From contig CANHGS010000027.1 of the NCBI GenBank assembly GCA_947460595.1, forward strand, positions 1-44,631: a DNA stretch of 44,631 nt, written 5' to 3'. A program made the position numbers and the translations under genes. The stretch is from Bacteroidota bacterium. GTDB taxonomy: Bacteria > Bacteroidota > Bacteroidia > Chitinophagales > Chitinophagaceae. The notes under the pieces were generated by a model that saw nothing but the letters and a program-made list of their open reading frames with translations, had not been told where the DNA came from and did not search any database. Of this stretch, positions 1 through 7,728 are shown piece by piece; within the stretch, counting starts at the first letter, position 1, and the number at the start of each line of letters is the position of its first letter.

Positions 1-22
1 ATAGCATTTGTTCTTTGTCCAT
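1..22 (-). CDS. Possible 5' end of a leftward gene (partial)
   Basis: The reverse strand reads ATG at 22 and stays open to the window edge, giving M-D-K-E-Q-M-L. This would be the first seven codons of a gene that leaves the window. Only the start codon and an open frame support it, so it is a weak call and no function can be given. If real, the palindrome at 51-94 sits between divergent genes rather than behind one. Confidence 0.3.
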
Positions 23-50
23 AATCTAAACTGTGTTTTAAAGTTAAAAA

Positions 51-94
51 AAGTGAGGGATAAGTTGGGGTGCACCCCAACTTATCCCTCACTT
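51..94. repeat. 44-base perfect palindrome
   Basis: Bases 51-72 are the exact reverse complement of 73-94, with no spacer and with GTGCAC at the centre. A second pair of complementary arms lies outside it: AAACTGTGT at 28-36 and ACACAGTTT at 95-103. No T-tract follows on either strand, so it is not a standard terminator. It could be a cruciform-forming site, a large operator, or a remnant of a REP- or MITE-like element. Function is unknown. Confidence 0.85.
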
Positions 95-141
95 ACACAG
101 TTTATAAAACAGTCCCGTGAAGAGTGAAGGAAGAAAGCACT

Positions 142-169
142 TTTTGACTTTTGAATTTTGACTTTTGAA
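142..169. repeat. 14-base tandem duplication
   Basis: TTTTGACTTTTGAA occurs twice head to tail, at 142-155 and 156-169, just upstream of the glycosyltransferase gene. Each unit itself contains a shorter TTTTGA echo. It may bear on the promoter, because the second copy supplies a TTTG at 157-160 that could act as a -33 element. Confidence 0.8.
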
Positions 170-188
170 TTAGCAAAGCCTAGCTTTG
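157..188 (+). promoter_or_regulatory. Candidate Bacteroidota promoter, overlapping an inverted repeat
   Basis: TTTG at 157-160 and TAGCTTTG at 181-188 are separated by 20 bases, which fits the TTTG-N19/20-TAnnTTTG consensus. The -7 box lies inside a perfect inverted repeat, AGCAAAGC (172-179) and GCTTTGCT (183-190), ending two bases before the ATG at 193. If the promoter is real, the transcript would start at about the ATG and be nearly leaderless. The low-complexity surroundings make a chance match possible. Confidence 0.35.
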
Positions 189-192
189 CTCC

Positions 193-1317
193 ATGCGCAT
201 AGCAGTTAATGCAATATTTCTTCAAAAAGGTCAAATGGAAGGCTATGGATGGTTTGTGCAAGAGGTGTTTAGCCGCTTGGCAATCAACTATCCCGAGCAT
301 GAATTTTTACTGGTTTTTGACAGGCCTTATGATGACAATTTTGTGTTTGCGCCTAATTGTACACCCATTGTGGTTGGCCCAGCAGCCAGACATCCAGCCA
401 GTTTTTTTTATTGGTACAATGTTGCGGCACCAGCTGCCTTGAAGAAATTCAAACCCGATGTTTGGGTCAATCCTTATGGCTTTTGTAGCACTAATAGTAG
501 CATTCCACAATTATTAATGGTCCATGATTTGGCTTATTTGCATTATCCCAAATTCATTGCTTGGCACCAGTACTGGTATTACAAATTAGGTACGCCTGGA
601 TTTATCAAAAAAGCCAAGCAGGTTCTAACTGTTTCTGATTTTTCAAAAGCGGATCTGGTGAAGCATTTTCCAAACGCGGCAAATAAAATAAATACCGTCT
701 ATCCCGCTGCTCGTGAGGGTTTCCATCCCTTGACTTGGGAAGAAAAAAACCAAGTAAAAGATAGTTTTTCTGATGGTAGAGAGTATTTTTTATTTGTGGG
801 AGGTATTCATCCCAGGAAAAATTTACTCAACCTATTAAAAGCTTTTTCGCTGTTTAAAAAATGGCAGAAAAGCAATATGAAATTATTGGTAGCTGGAAGA
901 ATGGCTTGGCAATATGAAGACTTGTTGGAGAAAATCAAGACCTATAAATACCGAGAAGATTTGGTTTTATTGGGAGCTTTGGAAGAAGCACAATTATCCC
1001 GAATTACTGCATCGGCCTACGCCTTGGTTTACCCTAGTTTCTTTGAAGGTTTTGGTATGCCCATATTGGAAGCCATGCAGTCTGGGGTGCCGGTGATTGC
1101 CAGCAATACCAGCAGTATGCCAGAAGTTGGTGCAGACGCTGCTTTATATACAGACCCCAATGACCCTGATGCCATAGCCAAACAGATGCTCTTACTCTAT
1201 AAAGACGAAAAGCTGCGCAACTTTCAAATTGATAAAGGCTTAGAAAGGGCACAGAATTTTAGTTGGGATAAAACCGCTCAAGGAGTTTGGGAAATAATCC
1301 TTGCCATAGCCAAATAA
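193..1317 (+). CDS. GT4-family glycosyltransferase
   Basis: A 374-residue protein with the two-domain layout of GT-B enzymes. The N-terminal half begins MRIAVNAIF and has the GYG(W)FV loop typical of acceptor-side domains. The C-terminal half has FVGGIHPRKNL (about 202-212) and the retaining GT4 signature EGFGMPILEAMQSGVPVIAS, with the E-x7-E pair that contacts the sugar nucleotide. There is no signal peptide, so it should act in the cytoplasm on a lipid-linked or surface-glycan precursor. Donor and acceptor cannot be read from sequence. It is followed 51 bases later by gldC. The ATG at 193 is kept because the first strand of the fold starts immediately. Confidence 0.88.
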   Translation: MRIAVNAIFLQKGQMEGYGWFVQEVFSRLAINYPEHEFLLVFDRPYDDNFVFAPNCTPIVVGPAARHPASFFYWYNVAAPAALKKFKPDVWVNPYGFCSTNSSIPQLLMVHDLAYLHYPKFIAWHQYWYYKLGTPGFIKKAKQVLTVSDFSKADLVKHFPNAANKINTVYPAAREGFHPLTWEEKNQVKDSFSDGREYFLFVGGIHPRKNLLNLLKAFSLFKKWQKSNMKLLVAGRMAWQYEDLLEKIKTYKYREDLVLLGALEEAQLSRITASAYALVYPSFFEGFGMPILEAMQSGVPVIASNTSSMPEVGADAALYTDPNDPDAIAKQMLLLYKDEKLRNFQIDKGLERAQNFSWDKTAQGVWEIILAIAK

Positions 1318-1337
1318 GCTACTTGCAACAGAAAACG

Positions 1338-1345
1338 TAGTTTTG
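1338..1345 (+). promoter_or_regulatory. Candidate -7 promoter element for gldC
   Basis: TAGTTTTG matches TAnnTTTG and would put the transcription start about 17 bases before the gldC ATG. No well-spaced TTG -33 element is seen, so the support is partial. Confidence 0.35.
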
Positions 1346-1368
1346 CGCCAGTATTTAAAAATAGCAAT

Positions 1369-1713
1369 ATGCACAAATCAACCATTTCCATTGATATTCA
1401 TTTAGATGAAAACAAAGTGCCGGATCAGATCAACTGGTCAGCTTCTGATTCCACTGCCGATGCCATGCAACCTGCCAAGTCTATGATGGTGGCTTTTTGG
1501 GACGCCCAAGACAAGTCTGCCCTAAGGATTGACCTTTGGACCAAAGACATGATGGTAGACGAGATGGCCGATTTTTATTACCAAACTTTTATGGGCATGG
1601 CCGATACTTTTCATCGTGCTACCCAACAAACAGAATTGGTGGAAGAAATGAAAGCCTATGCAAAGGATTTTTATAAAAAATTCAGAGACATTCAATTAAA
1701 AGAGAACAAATAA
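1369..1713 (+). CDS. gldC: Gliding motility-associated protein GldC
   Basis: A 114-residue protein matching GldC in length and character: an N-terminal TISIDIHLDENKVPDQINW segment, a central WDAQDKSALRIDLWTKDM stretch and a C-terminal helix rich in Lys and Glu. GldC is a small soluble protein found across Bacteroidota, including non-gliding species, and is linked genetically to gliding and type IX secretion. Its biochemical role is not settled. Its presence does not show that this organism glides, because no other gld or spr gene lies in the window. It is followed ten bases later by a YqeY-type gene, likely in the same transcript. Confidence 0.85.
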   Translation: MHKSTISIDIHLDENKVPDQINWSASDSTADAMQPAKSMMVAFWDAQDKSALRIDLWTKDMMVDEMADFYYQTFMGMADTFHRATQQTELVEEMKAYAKDFYKKFRDIQLKENK

Positions 1714-1723
1714 AACCTAGTAT

Positions 1724-2173
1724 ATGAGTTTAGAAACACAGGTAATGGACCAGATGAAAGATGCCATGAAGTCTAAGAACGAACCACTTTTACGTGGTTT
1801 GAGGGCCATTAAAGCAGAAATTATCAAGGCCAAAACAGAGCCAGGAGCCAACGGAGAAATTAACGCAGATACTGAAATCAAGTTGTTACAAAAACTGGTA
1901 AAGTCTAGAAAGGACTCTTTAGAGATATATCAAACACAGAATAGGCCAGATCTGGCTGCCAAGGAATCAGAAGAGATTGCCGTGATTGAGAAATTCCTGC
2001 CCCAGCAAATGAGTGCAGAAGAACTAGAAGCTGCTTTAAAAGCCATTATTGCTGAAACCGGTGCCGCTGGTGCAAAAGACATGGGAAAAGTAATGGGTGT
2101 TGCCAGCAAACAATTGGCGGGCAAGGCCGAGGGTAAAGCCATTTCTGCAGCAGTGAAAACCCTTTTAGGATAA
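1724..2173 (+). CDS. yqeY: GatB/YqeY domain protein
   Basis: A 149-residue, mostly helical protein of the YqeY family. Visible landmarks are LLRGLRAIKAEIIKAKTEP near the N-terminus, a YQTQNRPDLAAKESEEIAVIEKFLP segment in the middle (the family's conserved EIAVIEKFLPQQMS region), and the C-terminal KDMGKVMGVASKQLAGKAEG motif. The fold matches the tail domain of GatB, the tRNA-dependent amidotransferase subunit, so a tRNA-binding or quality-control role is often suggested for the family, but it is unproven. It sits tightly between gldC and a cvpA-like gene and is probably cotranscribed with both. Confidence 0.88.
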   Translation: MSLETQVMDQMKDAMKSKNEPLLRGLRAIKAEIIKAKTEPGANGEINADTEIKLLQKLVKSRKDSLEIYQTQNRPDLAAKESEEIAVIEKFLPQQMSAEELEAALKAIIAETGAAGAKDMGKVMGVASKQLAGKAEGKAISAAVKTLLG

Positions 2174-2182
2174 TTCTAGCCC

Positions 2183-2716
2183 ATGGGTAGCATAGATGTA
2201 ATTTGTCTGGTTCTATTGGCATTGGCCACTTACAAAGGGTTTAATAAAGGCCTGATAGTAGCGGTTTTTGCTTTTCTGAGCATTTTTATTGGGCTGGCGG
2301 CCGCGCTTAAGTTGAGCGCTATGTTGGCCAAAGCTCTGGCCAATTATACCCATGTTGCTGCTAGCTGGCTACCCTTTTTAGCTTTTTTATTGATCATGTT
2401 AGGTGTATGGGTCTTGGTGAGAATGGGTGCTGCTCTGGTAAAAGCTGCTTTTGACATGGTTTTATTAGGTTGGTTAAATACAGTGGGGGGCATTTTGGTC
2501 TATGCATTTTTGTACTTGACCGTTTTTAGCATCCTGCTGTTTTATGCCAAACAATTACAACTATTGCAATCGGTAGACCTTTCTGCCTCAAAAGCCTATC
2601 CCTATTTGGAATCTCTGGCACCTACTATGATGCAGGGGTTTGGAAAGTTAATTCCTGTTTTTAAAGATAGGTTTCAGGAATTGACCCTGTTTTTTGAAAG
2701 AATTGCCAAAAACTAA
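2183..2716 (+). CDS. CvpA family membrane protein
   Basis: A 177-residue integral membrane protein with four predicted hydrophobic segments at roughly residues 3-40 (two), 60-85 and 100-125. It opens MGSIDVICLVLLALATYKGF, and the early YKGFNKGL turn is characteristic of the CvpA (colicin V production) family. Homologues are inner-membrane proteins whose loss affects envelope stress or purine-related phenotypes in other bacteria. The molecular activity is not established. It follows the YqeY gene by nine bases. Confidence 0.85.
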   Translation: MGSIDVICLVLLALATYKGFNKGLIVAVFAFLSIFIGLAAALKLSAMLAKALANYTHVAASWLPFLAFLLIMLGVWVLVRMGAALVKAAFDMVLLGWLNTVGGILVYAFLYLTVFSILLFYAKQLQLLQSVDLSASKAYPYLESLAPTMMQGFGKLIPVFKDRFQELTLFFERIAKN

Positions 2717-2867
2717 GACCTTAACCTATTGATAAAGCTCTTGAATGTCCTGTTTTAGGTTAAAATCTGTATTTTGCAGATGCAGATACGATTGTTAGCG
2801 AAAAAGCGTTTTAAACTTGGGTAGTGCTGTTAAAGAAACCAAGCGTGCTTGCATAAGAAATTATAAC

Positions 2868-3647
2868 ATGGATTACGAGATCAAACAACAAGATAAATTC
2901 AAATTTATAGAGGAGGGAGAGGGAGAGCCGCTTTTATTATTACACGGGCTTTTTGGTGCACTGAGCAACTTTGCTGACTTGGTGGAACATTTTAGAGGGA
3001 AATACAAGGTGATTGTTCCCTTGTTGCCCCTGTTTGAATTAGACATTTTTCATACTACCGTTGGGGGATTACAAAAACACGTTCACAAGTTTATTGAGCT
3101 TAGGGGTTATACCAATATTCACTTATTGGGTAATTCCTTAGGAGGACATGTAGCATTGGTGCACGTGCTTAAAAACCCCGAAAAAATTAAATCACTCATT
3201 CTCACTGGTAGCAGTGGCTTGTTTGAAAATGGCATGGGCGATAGTTATCCCAAACGTGGTGACTATGAATATATCAAGAAAAAGACGCAGGTTACTTTCT
3301 ATGATCCCGCTACTGCCACCAAAGAATTAGTTGACGAAGTTTTTGAAATTACCAATAACAGGATCAAAGTCATCAAGATTATTTCCTTAGCAAAAAGTGC
3401 TATTCGCAATAATTTGGGTGAAGAAATTAGCGGTATCAAACAACCCACTTTGTTAATCTGGGGAAATAATGACAGCATTACACCCCCATTTGTTGGACAG
3501 GAATTCAATAAATTGATTTCCAATTCAGAACTACATTTTATAGATAAATGTGGTCACGCACCAATGATGGAAGTTCCGGGTGAATTCAATCAGATTCTAG
3601 AAGCTTTTTTAGAAAAATTGAAGACACCAGCAGCAACCCTTGCTTGA
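2868..3647 (+). CDS. Alpha/beta-fold hydrolase
   Basis: A 259-residue single-domain alpha/beta hydrolase. It has the oxyanion-strand motif LLLLHGLFGALSN, a nucleophile elbow G-N-S-L-G-G (Ser in HLLGNSLGGHVAL), an acid-bearing strand LLIWGNNDSITP, and the catalytic histidine in DKCGHAPMMEVP. This completes a Ser-Asp-His triad. The substrate is unknown. There is no signal peptide. I chose the ATG at 2868 over an in-frame TTG at 2817, because the upstream 17 residues are unlike the family and overlap a probable promoter region. It begins a run leading into CBS, Omp85 and nadK genes, an order I recall as common in related Bacteroidota. Confidence 0.85.
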   Translation: MDYEIKQQDKFKFIEEGEGEPLLLLHGLFGALSNFADLVEHFRGKYKVIVPLLPLFELDIFHTTVGGLQKHVHKFIELRGYTNIHLLGNSLGGHVALVHVLKNPEKIKSLILTGSSGLFENGMGDSYPKRGDYEYIKKKTQVTFYDPATATKELVDEVFEITNNRIKVIKIISLAKSAIRNNLGEEISGIKQPTLLIWGNNDSITPPFVGQEFNKLISNSELHFIDKCGHAPMMEVPGEFNQILEAFLEKLKTPAATLA

Positions 3648-3675
3648 TTTTTGTTGTATCAATTGAAAAAGGCAT

Positions 3676-4335
3676 ATGTTAGCTTCACAGATACTGCATA
3701 CTGGATTTCCCTCTTTGCACCTTACGGACAGGGTTTCATTTGCTTTACAGTTAATGGATGAATATGACGTGCAGCACTTACCCGTGTTGAGCGAGGAGCA
3801 TTTTGTGGGTTTGATTGCAAAATCTGATTTACTAGATGTAGACGAAGAACAAACTATTGCTACCATACAAGATCAATTTGCCAATCTTTCAATCAAGGGA
3901 GAGGAACATTTTCTGGTTGCTTTAAAAATGGCTGCAGAAAGGGAGTTTTCCTTGGTACCTGTGATCAATGAACAGGCTGAATTATTGGGTGTAATTACAC
4001 TCGCTAGTCTTATGCAACAATTGTCTCGCTTTGTGGGTAATGAAGAAAAAGGAGGTGTAATTGTACTGGAAATTTCTACACGTAATTATAGTTTTGGTGA
4101 GATCAGCCGTTTGGTTGAAACCAATGACGCAGTAATTACCCAGTGCAACACGTTTACAGAACCAGAAACTGGGCTCATTATCATTACCCTCAAAGTAAAT
4201 AAGATTGAGATCTCTGCTATTGTGGCTACTTTCCAGCGCTATGATTATGTAGTGCGATACTATTTTGGTGAAGAGTCCTACACCAATGAATTGAAAGACA
4301 ATTACAACCACTTACTGGCCTACCTGAATGTCTAG
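3676..4335 (+). CDS. CBS domain-containing protein
   Basis: A 219-residue protein with a CBS pair in residues 1-125: the first repeat has MDEYDVQHLPVLSEEHFVGL and the second REFSLVPVINEQAELLGVIT. The remaining C-terminal part (about 130-219), with ISTRNYSFGEISRLVETNDA, resembles a small ACT-like ligand-binding domain. CBS pairs commonly bind adenosyl ligands and act as energy sensors. No enzymatic domain is present, so it is likely a regulatory protein of unknown partner. Its last eight bases overlap the start of the Omp85-type gene, suggesting translational coupling. Confidence 0.85.
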   Translation: MLASQILHTGFPSLHLTDRVSFALQLMDEYDVQHLPVLSEEHFVGLIAKSDLLDVDEEQTIATIQDQFANLSIKGEEHFLVALKMAAEREFSLVPVINEQAELLGVITLASLMQQLSRFVGNEEKGGVIVLEISTRNYSFGEISRLVETNDAVITQCNTFTEPETGLIIITLKVNKIEISAIVATFQRYDYVVRYYFGEESYTNELKDNYNHLLAYLNV

Positions 4336-5809
4336 CAGGTCTATTTCCATAATCCGATGTAATGCATACCCCAAAGGGTTATTTTGCATTTTACTGTTGG
4401 TCCTGTTTTCGTTATTTTCTTTAAACGTGGAGGCTCAAAAACAAGTCCTTTCAAAAAAAGAAAAATGGGACAGCATTTTGGTTCCTACTAGTGCATCAGA
4501 CTCAGTTAGGGTAAAGTCTATATTGGTAACCGGTAATAAGCGCACCAAGTTGATGATTGTGAGAAGGGAATTGCCCTTTCAAGAGGGAACACCCATTGCC
4601 AAGCACGATATTGAAAGAGAAGTATTATTGGCCAAACGTCAATTGATGAATACAGCTTTGTTTGTAGACGCGCAAGTGTTTCCCATACAAACAGATTCTA
4701 CCCTAGAGATGCAAGTGCAGTTAAAAGAGCGCTGGTATCTATTTCCCCTGCCTTATTTCAAACTCATAGATAGAAACTTTAACCAGTGGTGGGTTGACCA
4801 AAAAAGAAGTTTAGACCGAGTGAATTATGGCGTCAAGTTTATTCAGAACAATGTTACCGGCAGAAATGACAACCTAGACATTTGGTTGATTACGGGATAT
4901 ACGCAACAAGTAACACTTAGGTATGATTTGCCCTTTATTGATAAAAAATTAAGAAGCGGATTCAATATTGGTTTGGTCTATGGTACACAGCGTGAAGTCA
5001 ATTATGCCACTACTGATAATAAGCAGCAATTTTTCAAAATGGAAGACCGCTATTTGAAAAAATCAATTAGAGCAGATCTAACTTATTCCTATCGTCCTGG
5101 TGTTAAACAAAGACATAGCATACGCATTGCTTATAACAATGAATCTGTTGATGATACGGTACTCAAAAAAACGCCCCATTATTTTGTCAACCAAGAAAAA
5201 CAGTTCCGCTATGTAGACCTGAATTATCGGTTTAAATTTTATAATGCAGACTACAATGCCTACCCCACCGATGGTTTTTTGTTTGAGGGTAATTTGTATC
5301 AACGTGGGGGCTTTGGAAAATCGCAACTTTGGATGGCCAATGCCAGAGCTGTATATGCCATTCCGCTAGCCAAAACGGCTTTTCTACATGTAGAGGGATT
5401 GGTACAAATGAAGTTCCCAGTAAACAACGCTTTTACTGACCAGCGTTTATTGGGATATGGGAGCATGCAAATGCGTGGTTTGGAATACAATGTGGTTGAT
5501 GGTATGAAGGGAGGGATTTTCAAAACCACCATCCACCAGAAATTAATAGGGTTTGACATCAAAAACCCTCTTAAAACTAAAACCCATGATAAAATTCCCT
5601 TTAGAATCTATCTAAAAGCCTATACAGACCTTGGGTATGCCCATATAACCAGTCCAAGAGCAGGTAACACGCTCAATAACAAGGTGTTGCACACTTATGG
5701 CTTTGGGCTAGACCTCATTTCTATCTATGATTTTGTGTTCAAGATTGAATATAGCTTTAACCAGCTAGGGAAGGATGGCTTATATTTACAAAGCAGAAAC
5801 GATTTCTAG
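4328..5809 (+). CDS. Small Omp85-family outer-membrane protein (POTRA + barrel)
   Basis: A 493-residue protein with a cleavable signal peptide (hydrophobic core LFCILLLVLFSLFSL, likely cut after VEA). Residues about 58-130 form one POTRA domain (SVRVKSILVTGNKRTK and FVDAQVFPIQ). The rest has alternating aromatic strands of a beta-barrel, ending QSRNDF with a terminal Phe as in outer-membrane barrels. It is much shorter than BamA and has one POTRA rather than five, so it is a BamA/TamA-superfamily relative rather than BamA itself. Its job, whether insertion or secretion, is unknown. It lies between a CBS gene and nadK, and overlaps the former. Confidence 0.8.
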   Translation: MSSRSISIIRCNAYPKGLFCILLLVLFSLFSLNVEAQKQVLSKKEKWDSILVPTSASDSVRVKSILVTGNKRTKLMIVRRELPFQEGTPIAKHDIEREVLLAKRQLMNTALFVDAQVFPIQTDSTLEMQVQLKERWYLFPLPYFKLIDRNFNQWWVDQKRSLDRVNYGVKFIQNNVTGRNDNLDIWLITGYTQQVTLRYDLPFIDKKLRSGFNIGLVYGTQREVNYATTDNKQQFFKMEDRYLKKSIRADLTYSYRPGVKQRHSIRIAYNNESVDDTVLKKTPHYFVNQEKQFRYVDLNYRFKFYNADYNAYPTDGFLFEGNLYQRGGFGKSQLWMANARAVYAIPLAKTAFLHVEGLVQMKFPVNNAFTDQRLLGYGSMQMRGLEYNVVDGMKGGIFKTTIHQKLIGFDIKNPLKTKTHDKIPFRIYLKAYTDLGYAHITSPRAGNTLNNKVLHTYGFGLDLISIYDFVFKIEYSFNQLGKDGLYLQSRNDF

Positions 5810-5836
5810 TGCCCTAGGCACCACTCAATTACAGCA

Positions 5837-6715
5837 ATGAAAGTAGCCATCTACAGCCGAGGTTTGGATTTTGAGCAAGAGAATCCCATTCAATTATTGT
5901 TAGAGGAACTCATGCGGCATGAGACCAGCATTTTGATCTTCCACCAATTATTGGAGCAGTTTAGTTTTACAGGTCCTATTCAGGAAAAACTCAAGCCTTT
6001 TTATAATTCTGATGACCTAAGTAATGATATAGATATTTTGATTAGCCTGGGCGGCGATGGCACCATGTTAGATGCCGTTACCTTGGTCAAACAAAAGAAT
6101 ATTCCCATACTGGGTATCAATTTTGGTAGACTGGGCTTTTTGGCCAGTATTAGTAGGAATGAACTCTCTTTGGCGGTAGACGCCCTGATCAATAGAACCT
6201 TTCATATTGAAAAAAGAACCCTGATTCACTTGGATTCTAATGAGGGTTTGTTTGGCGATATTCCCTTTGCCTTGAATGAATTTGCCATACACAAAAGGGA
6301 TATTTCACCCATGGTCAAGATTCATACCTATTTGAATGGAGAATTCCTGAACACCTACTGGGCCGATGGTTTAATAGTTGCTACTCCTACCGGTTCAACG
6401 GGTTATAATATGAGTTGTAATGGCCCCATTGTATTCCCTGAGTCTAGTAGTTTTGTGATTACGCCAGTGGCGCCACACAACCTAAACGTTAGACCCATTG
6501 TAGTACCTGATTCCAATGTGATTTCATTTGAAGTGGAGGGGCGTGCCGACCAATTCATTTGCGCCTTGGATGCCCGAAGAGAGATTGTGAGCAAGACCAT
6601 TCAATTGGCGGTTAGGAAGGAGGATTTTTGTGTGAATCTGGCCCGATTGAATGAAAATAACTTCCTTTCTACCCTTAGGACCAAGCTCACTTGGGGATTA
6701 GACAAAAGAAATTAA
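5837..6715 (+). CDS. nadK: NAD kinase
   Basis: A 292-residue NAD kinase, which phosphorylates NAD+ to NADP+ in the cytoplasm. The diagnostic GGDGTML motif is at residues 72-78 with catalytic Asp74, and the NAD-binding loop NEFAIHKRD and the conserved ATPTGSTGYN segment follow. Length matches the bacterial family. It starts 27 bases after the Omp85-type gene and is probably in the same transcript. Confidence 0.95.
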   Translation: MKVAIYSRGLDFEQENPIQLLLEELMRHETSILIFHQLLEQFSFTGPIQEKLKPFYNSDDLSNDIDILISLGGDGTMLDAVTLVKQKNIPILGINFGRLGFLASISRNELSLAVDALINRTFHIEKRTLIHLDSNEGLFGDIPFALNEFAIHKRDISPMVKIHTYLNGEFLNTYWADGLIVATPTGSTGYNMSCNGPIVFPESSSFVITPVAPHNLNVRPIVVPDSNVISFEVEGRADQFICALDARREIVSKTIQLAVRKEDFCVNLARLNENNFLSTLRTKLTWGLDKRN

Positions 6716-6770
6716 CTTTTACGTTTAAAAAATTAGGTGCTATTTTACAGTAACCAGATCCAATAGTCAC

Positions 6771-7625
6771 ATGCGTAACAGAATTGCAATTGTTGTTTTA
6801 CTGTTTTTGTCTTCTATGACTGCAAAATCGCAGAGTATGGAAAGCTATGTGCACCAAGGAGAGTATGGATTTGCCGTTGGTTTGGGTCATTATTTTGGAG
6901 ACCTGAACACCAATATGCGGATTAATAGGCCCAAGTTCTCGGGTAGTTTATTTTTTAGAAAACAGGTTAATAATTACATAGGCCTGCGGATCACTGGAGG
7001 CTATGCTTTTTTGGGGTATTCCGACACCTATAGTAGTAATCCCACTGAAAAACAGCGCAACCTGAGCTTTAATACCAATGTTTGGGAGCTAAGCGTTTCT
7101 GGTGACTTCAACTTTTTCAAATTCATTCCTGGTTTTGAGCAATACCGTTACACGCCCTATATTAGCCTGGGTTTGGGCGTCATGTCTTTTGACCCCTATG
7201 CCTATTTGGGGGAGGAGAAATATTTGCTTAGACCTTTGGGAACCGAGGGTCAGGGTAGTACTTTGTATCCAGACCGTTTGCCTTATAATCCAATTGCCAT
7301 CACCATCCCGTTTGGGGTAGGGGTTAAATATGCTTTAACCGATAGGATGAATATTTTTGGGGAAGCGGTATACCATTTTACTAGAACCGATTATTTAGAC
7401 GATGTGAGTACCACTTATGCCCCTGATGCTTTTCCAGCCCTACCGGATGGGTCACCTTCTCCCGCTTTTTTGTTGCAAGACAGGAGTTATGAAACAGGAA
7501 CTTCCATTGGAACCAAGGGTAGACAAAGAGGAAATAGTCTTCAAAAAGACGCTTATTTGACCGTTCAAGTGGGACTTTCCTTCAATTTGCAGAGCTATCG
7601 CTGCCCCCAAGCCACCAATTACTAG
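6771..7625 (+). CDS. DUF6089-type outer-membrane beta-barrel protein
   Basis: A 284-residue secreted protein with a Sec signal peptide (IAIVVLLFLSSMTAKSQS). It contains GEYGFAVGLGHYFGDLNT, a stretch I recognise from the DUF6089 family. The repeated short amphipathic strands (for example YTPYISLGLGVMSFDPYAY and GVGVKYALTDRMNIFGEAVY) fit an 8-stranded OmpA/OmpW-like barrel. DUF6089 members are Bacteroidota outer-membrane proteins of unknown function, commonly placed beside uppS and bamA as here, which hints at an envelope-assembly link. A short hairpin with a T-tract follows the gene. Confidence 0.75.
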   Translation: MRNRIAIVVLLFLSSMTAKSQSMESYVHQGEYGFAVGLGHYFGDLNTNMRINRPKFSGSLFFRKQVNNYIGLRITGGYAFLGYSDTYSSNPTEKQRNLSFNTNVWELSVSGDFNFFKFIPGFEQYRYTPYISLGLGVMSFDPYAYLGEEKYLLRPLGTEGQGSTLYPDRLPYNPIAITIPFGVGVKYALTDRMNIFGEAVYHFTRTDYLDDVSTTYAPDAFPALPDGSPSPAFLLQDRSYETGTSIGTKGRQRGNSLQKDAYLTVQVGLSFNLQSYRCPQATNY

Positions 7626-7638
7626 CTTAATTCTGACT

Positions 7639-7663
7639 TAAACAGGGGTTTGTCCCCTTTTTT
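7639..7663 (+). terminator. Weak intrinsic terminator
   Basis: AGGGG (7644-7648), loop TTTGT, CCCCT (7654-7658), then a run of T. The stem is only five base pairs, but the position after the DUF6089 gene and before a separate promoter element fits termination. Confidence 0.5.
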
Positions 7664-7698
7664 CTGCAATTAAATCCGCTCAACACAAGCCTTTTTGT

Positions 7699-7706
7699 TA
7701 ATTTTG
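7699..7706 (+). promoter_or_regulatory. Candidate -7 promoter element for uppS-bamA block
   Basis: TAATTTTG matches TAnnTTTG and lies about 25 bases before the uppS start codons. No exact TTG -33 element is present at the usual spacing. Together with the hairpin just upstream, it suggests that uppS begins a new transcription unit. Confidence 0.45.
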
Positions 7707-7728
7707 CAGCCTAAATGTAGGGAATACC

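Noticed and set aside
51..94. The palindrome as an ordinary transcription terminator.
   Set aside because: No T-tract on either strand, no loop, and it lies upstream of the flanking rightward gene rather than behind a gene.
3982..4311. A 109-codon reverse-strand frame inside the CBS protein gene.
   Set aside because: Composition looks like antisense noise and the CBS protein on the forward strand is convincing.
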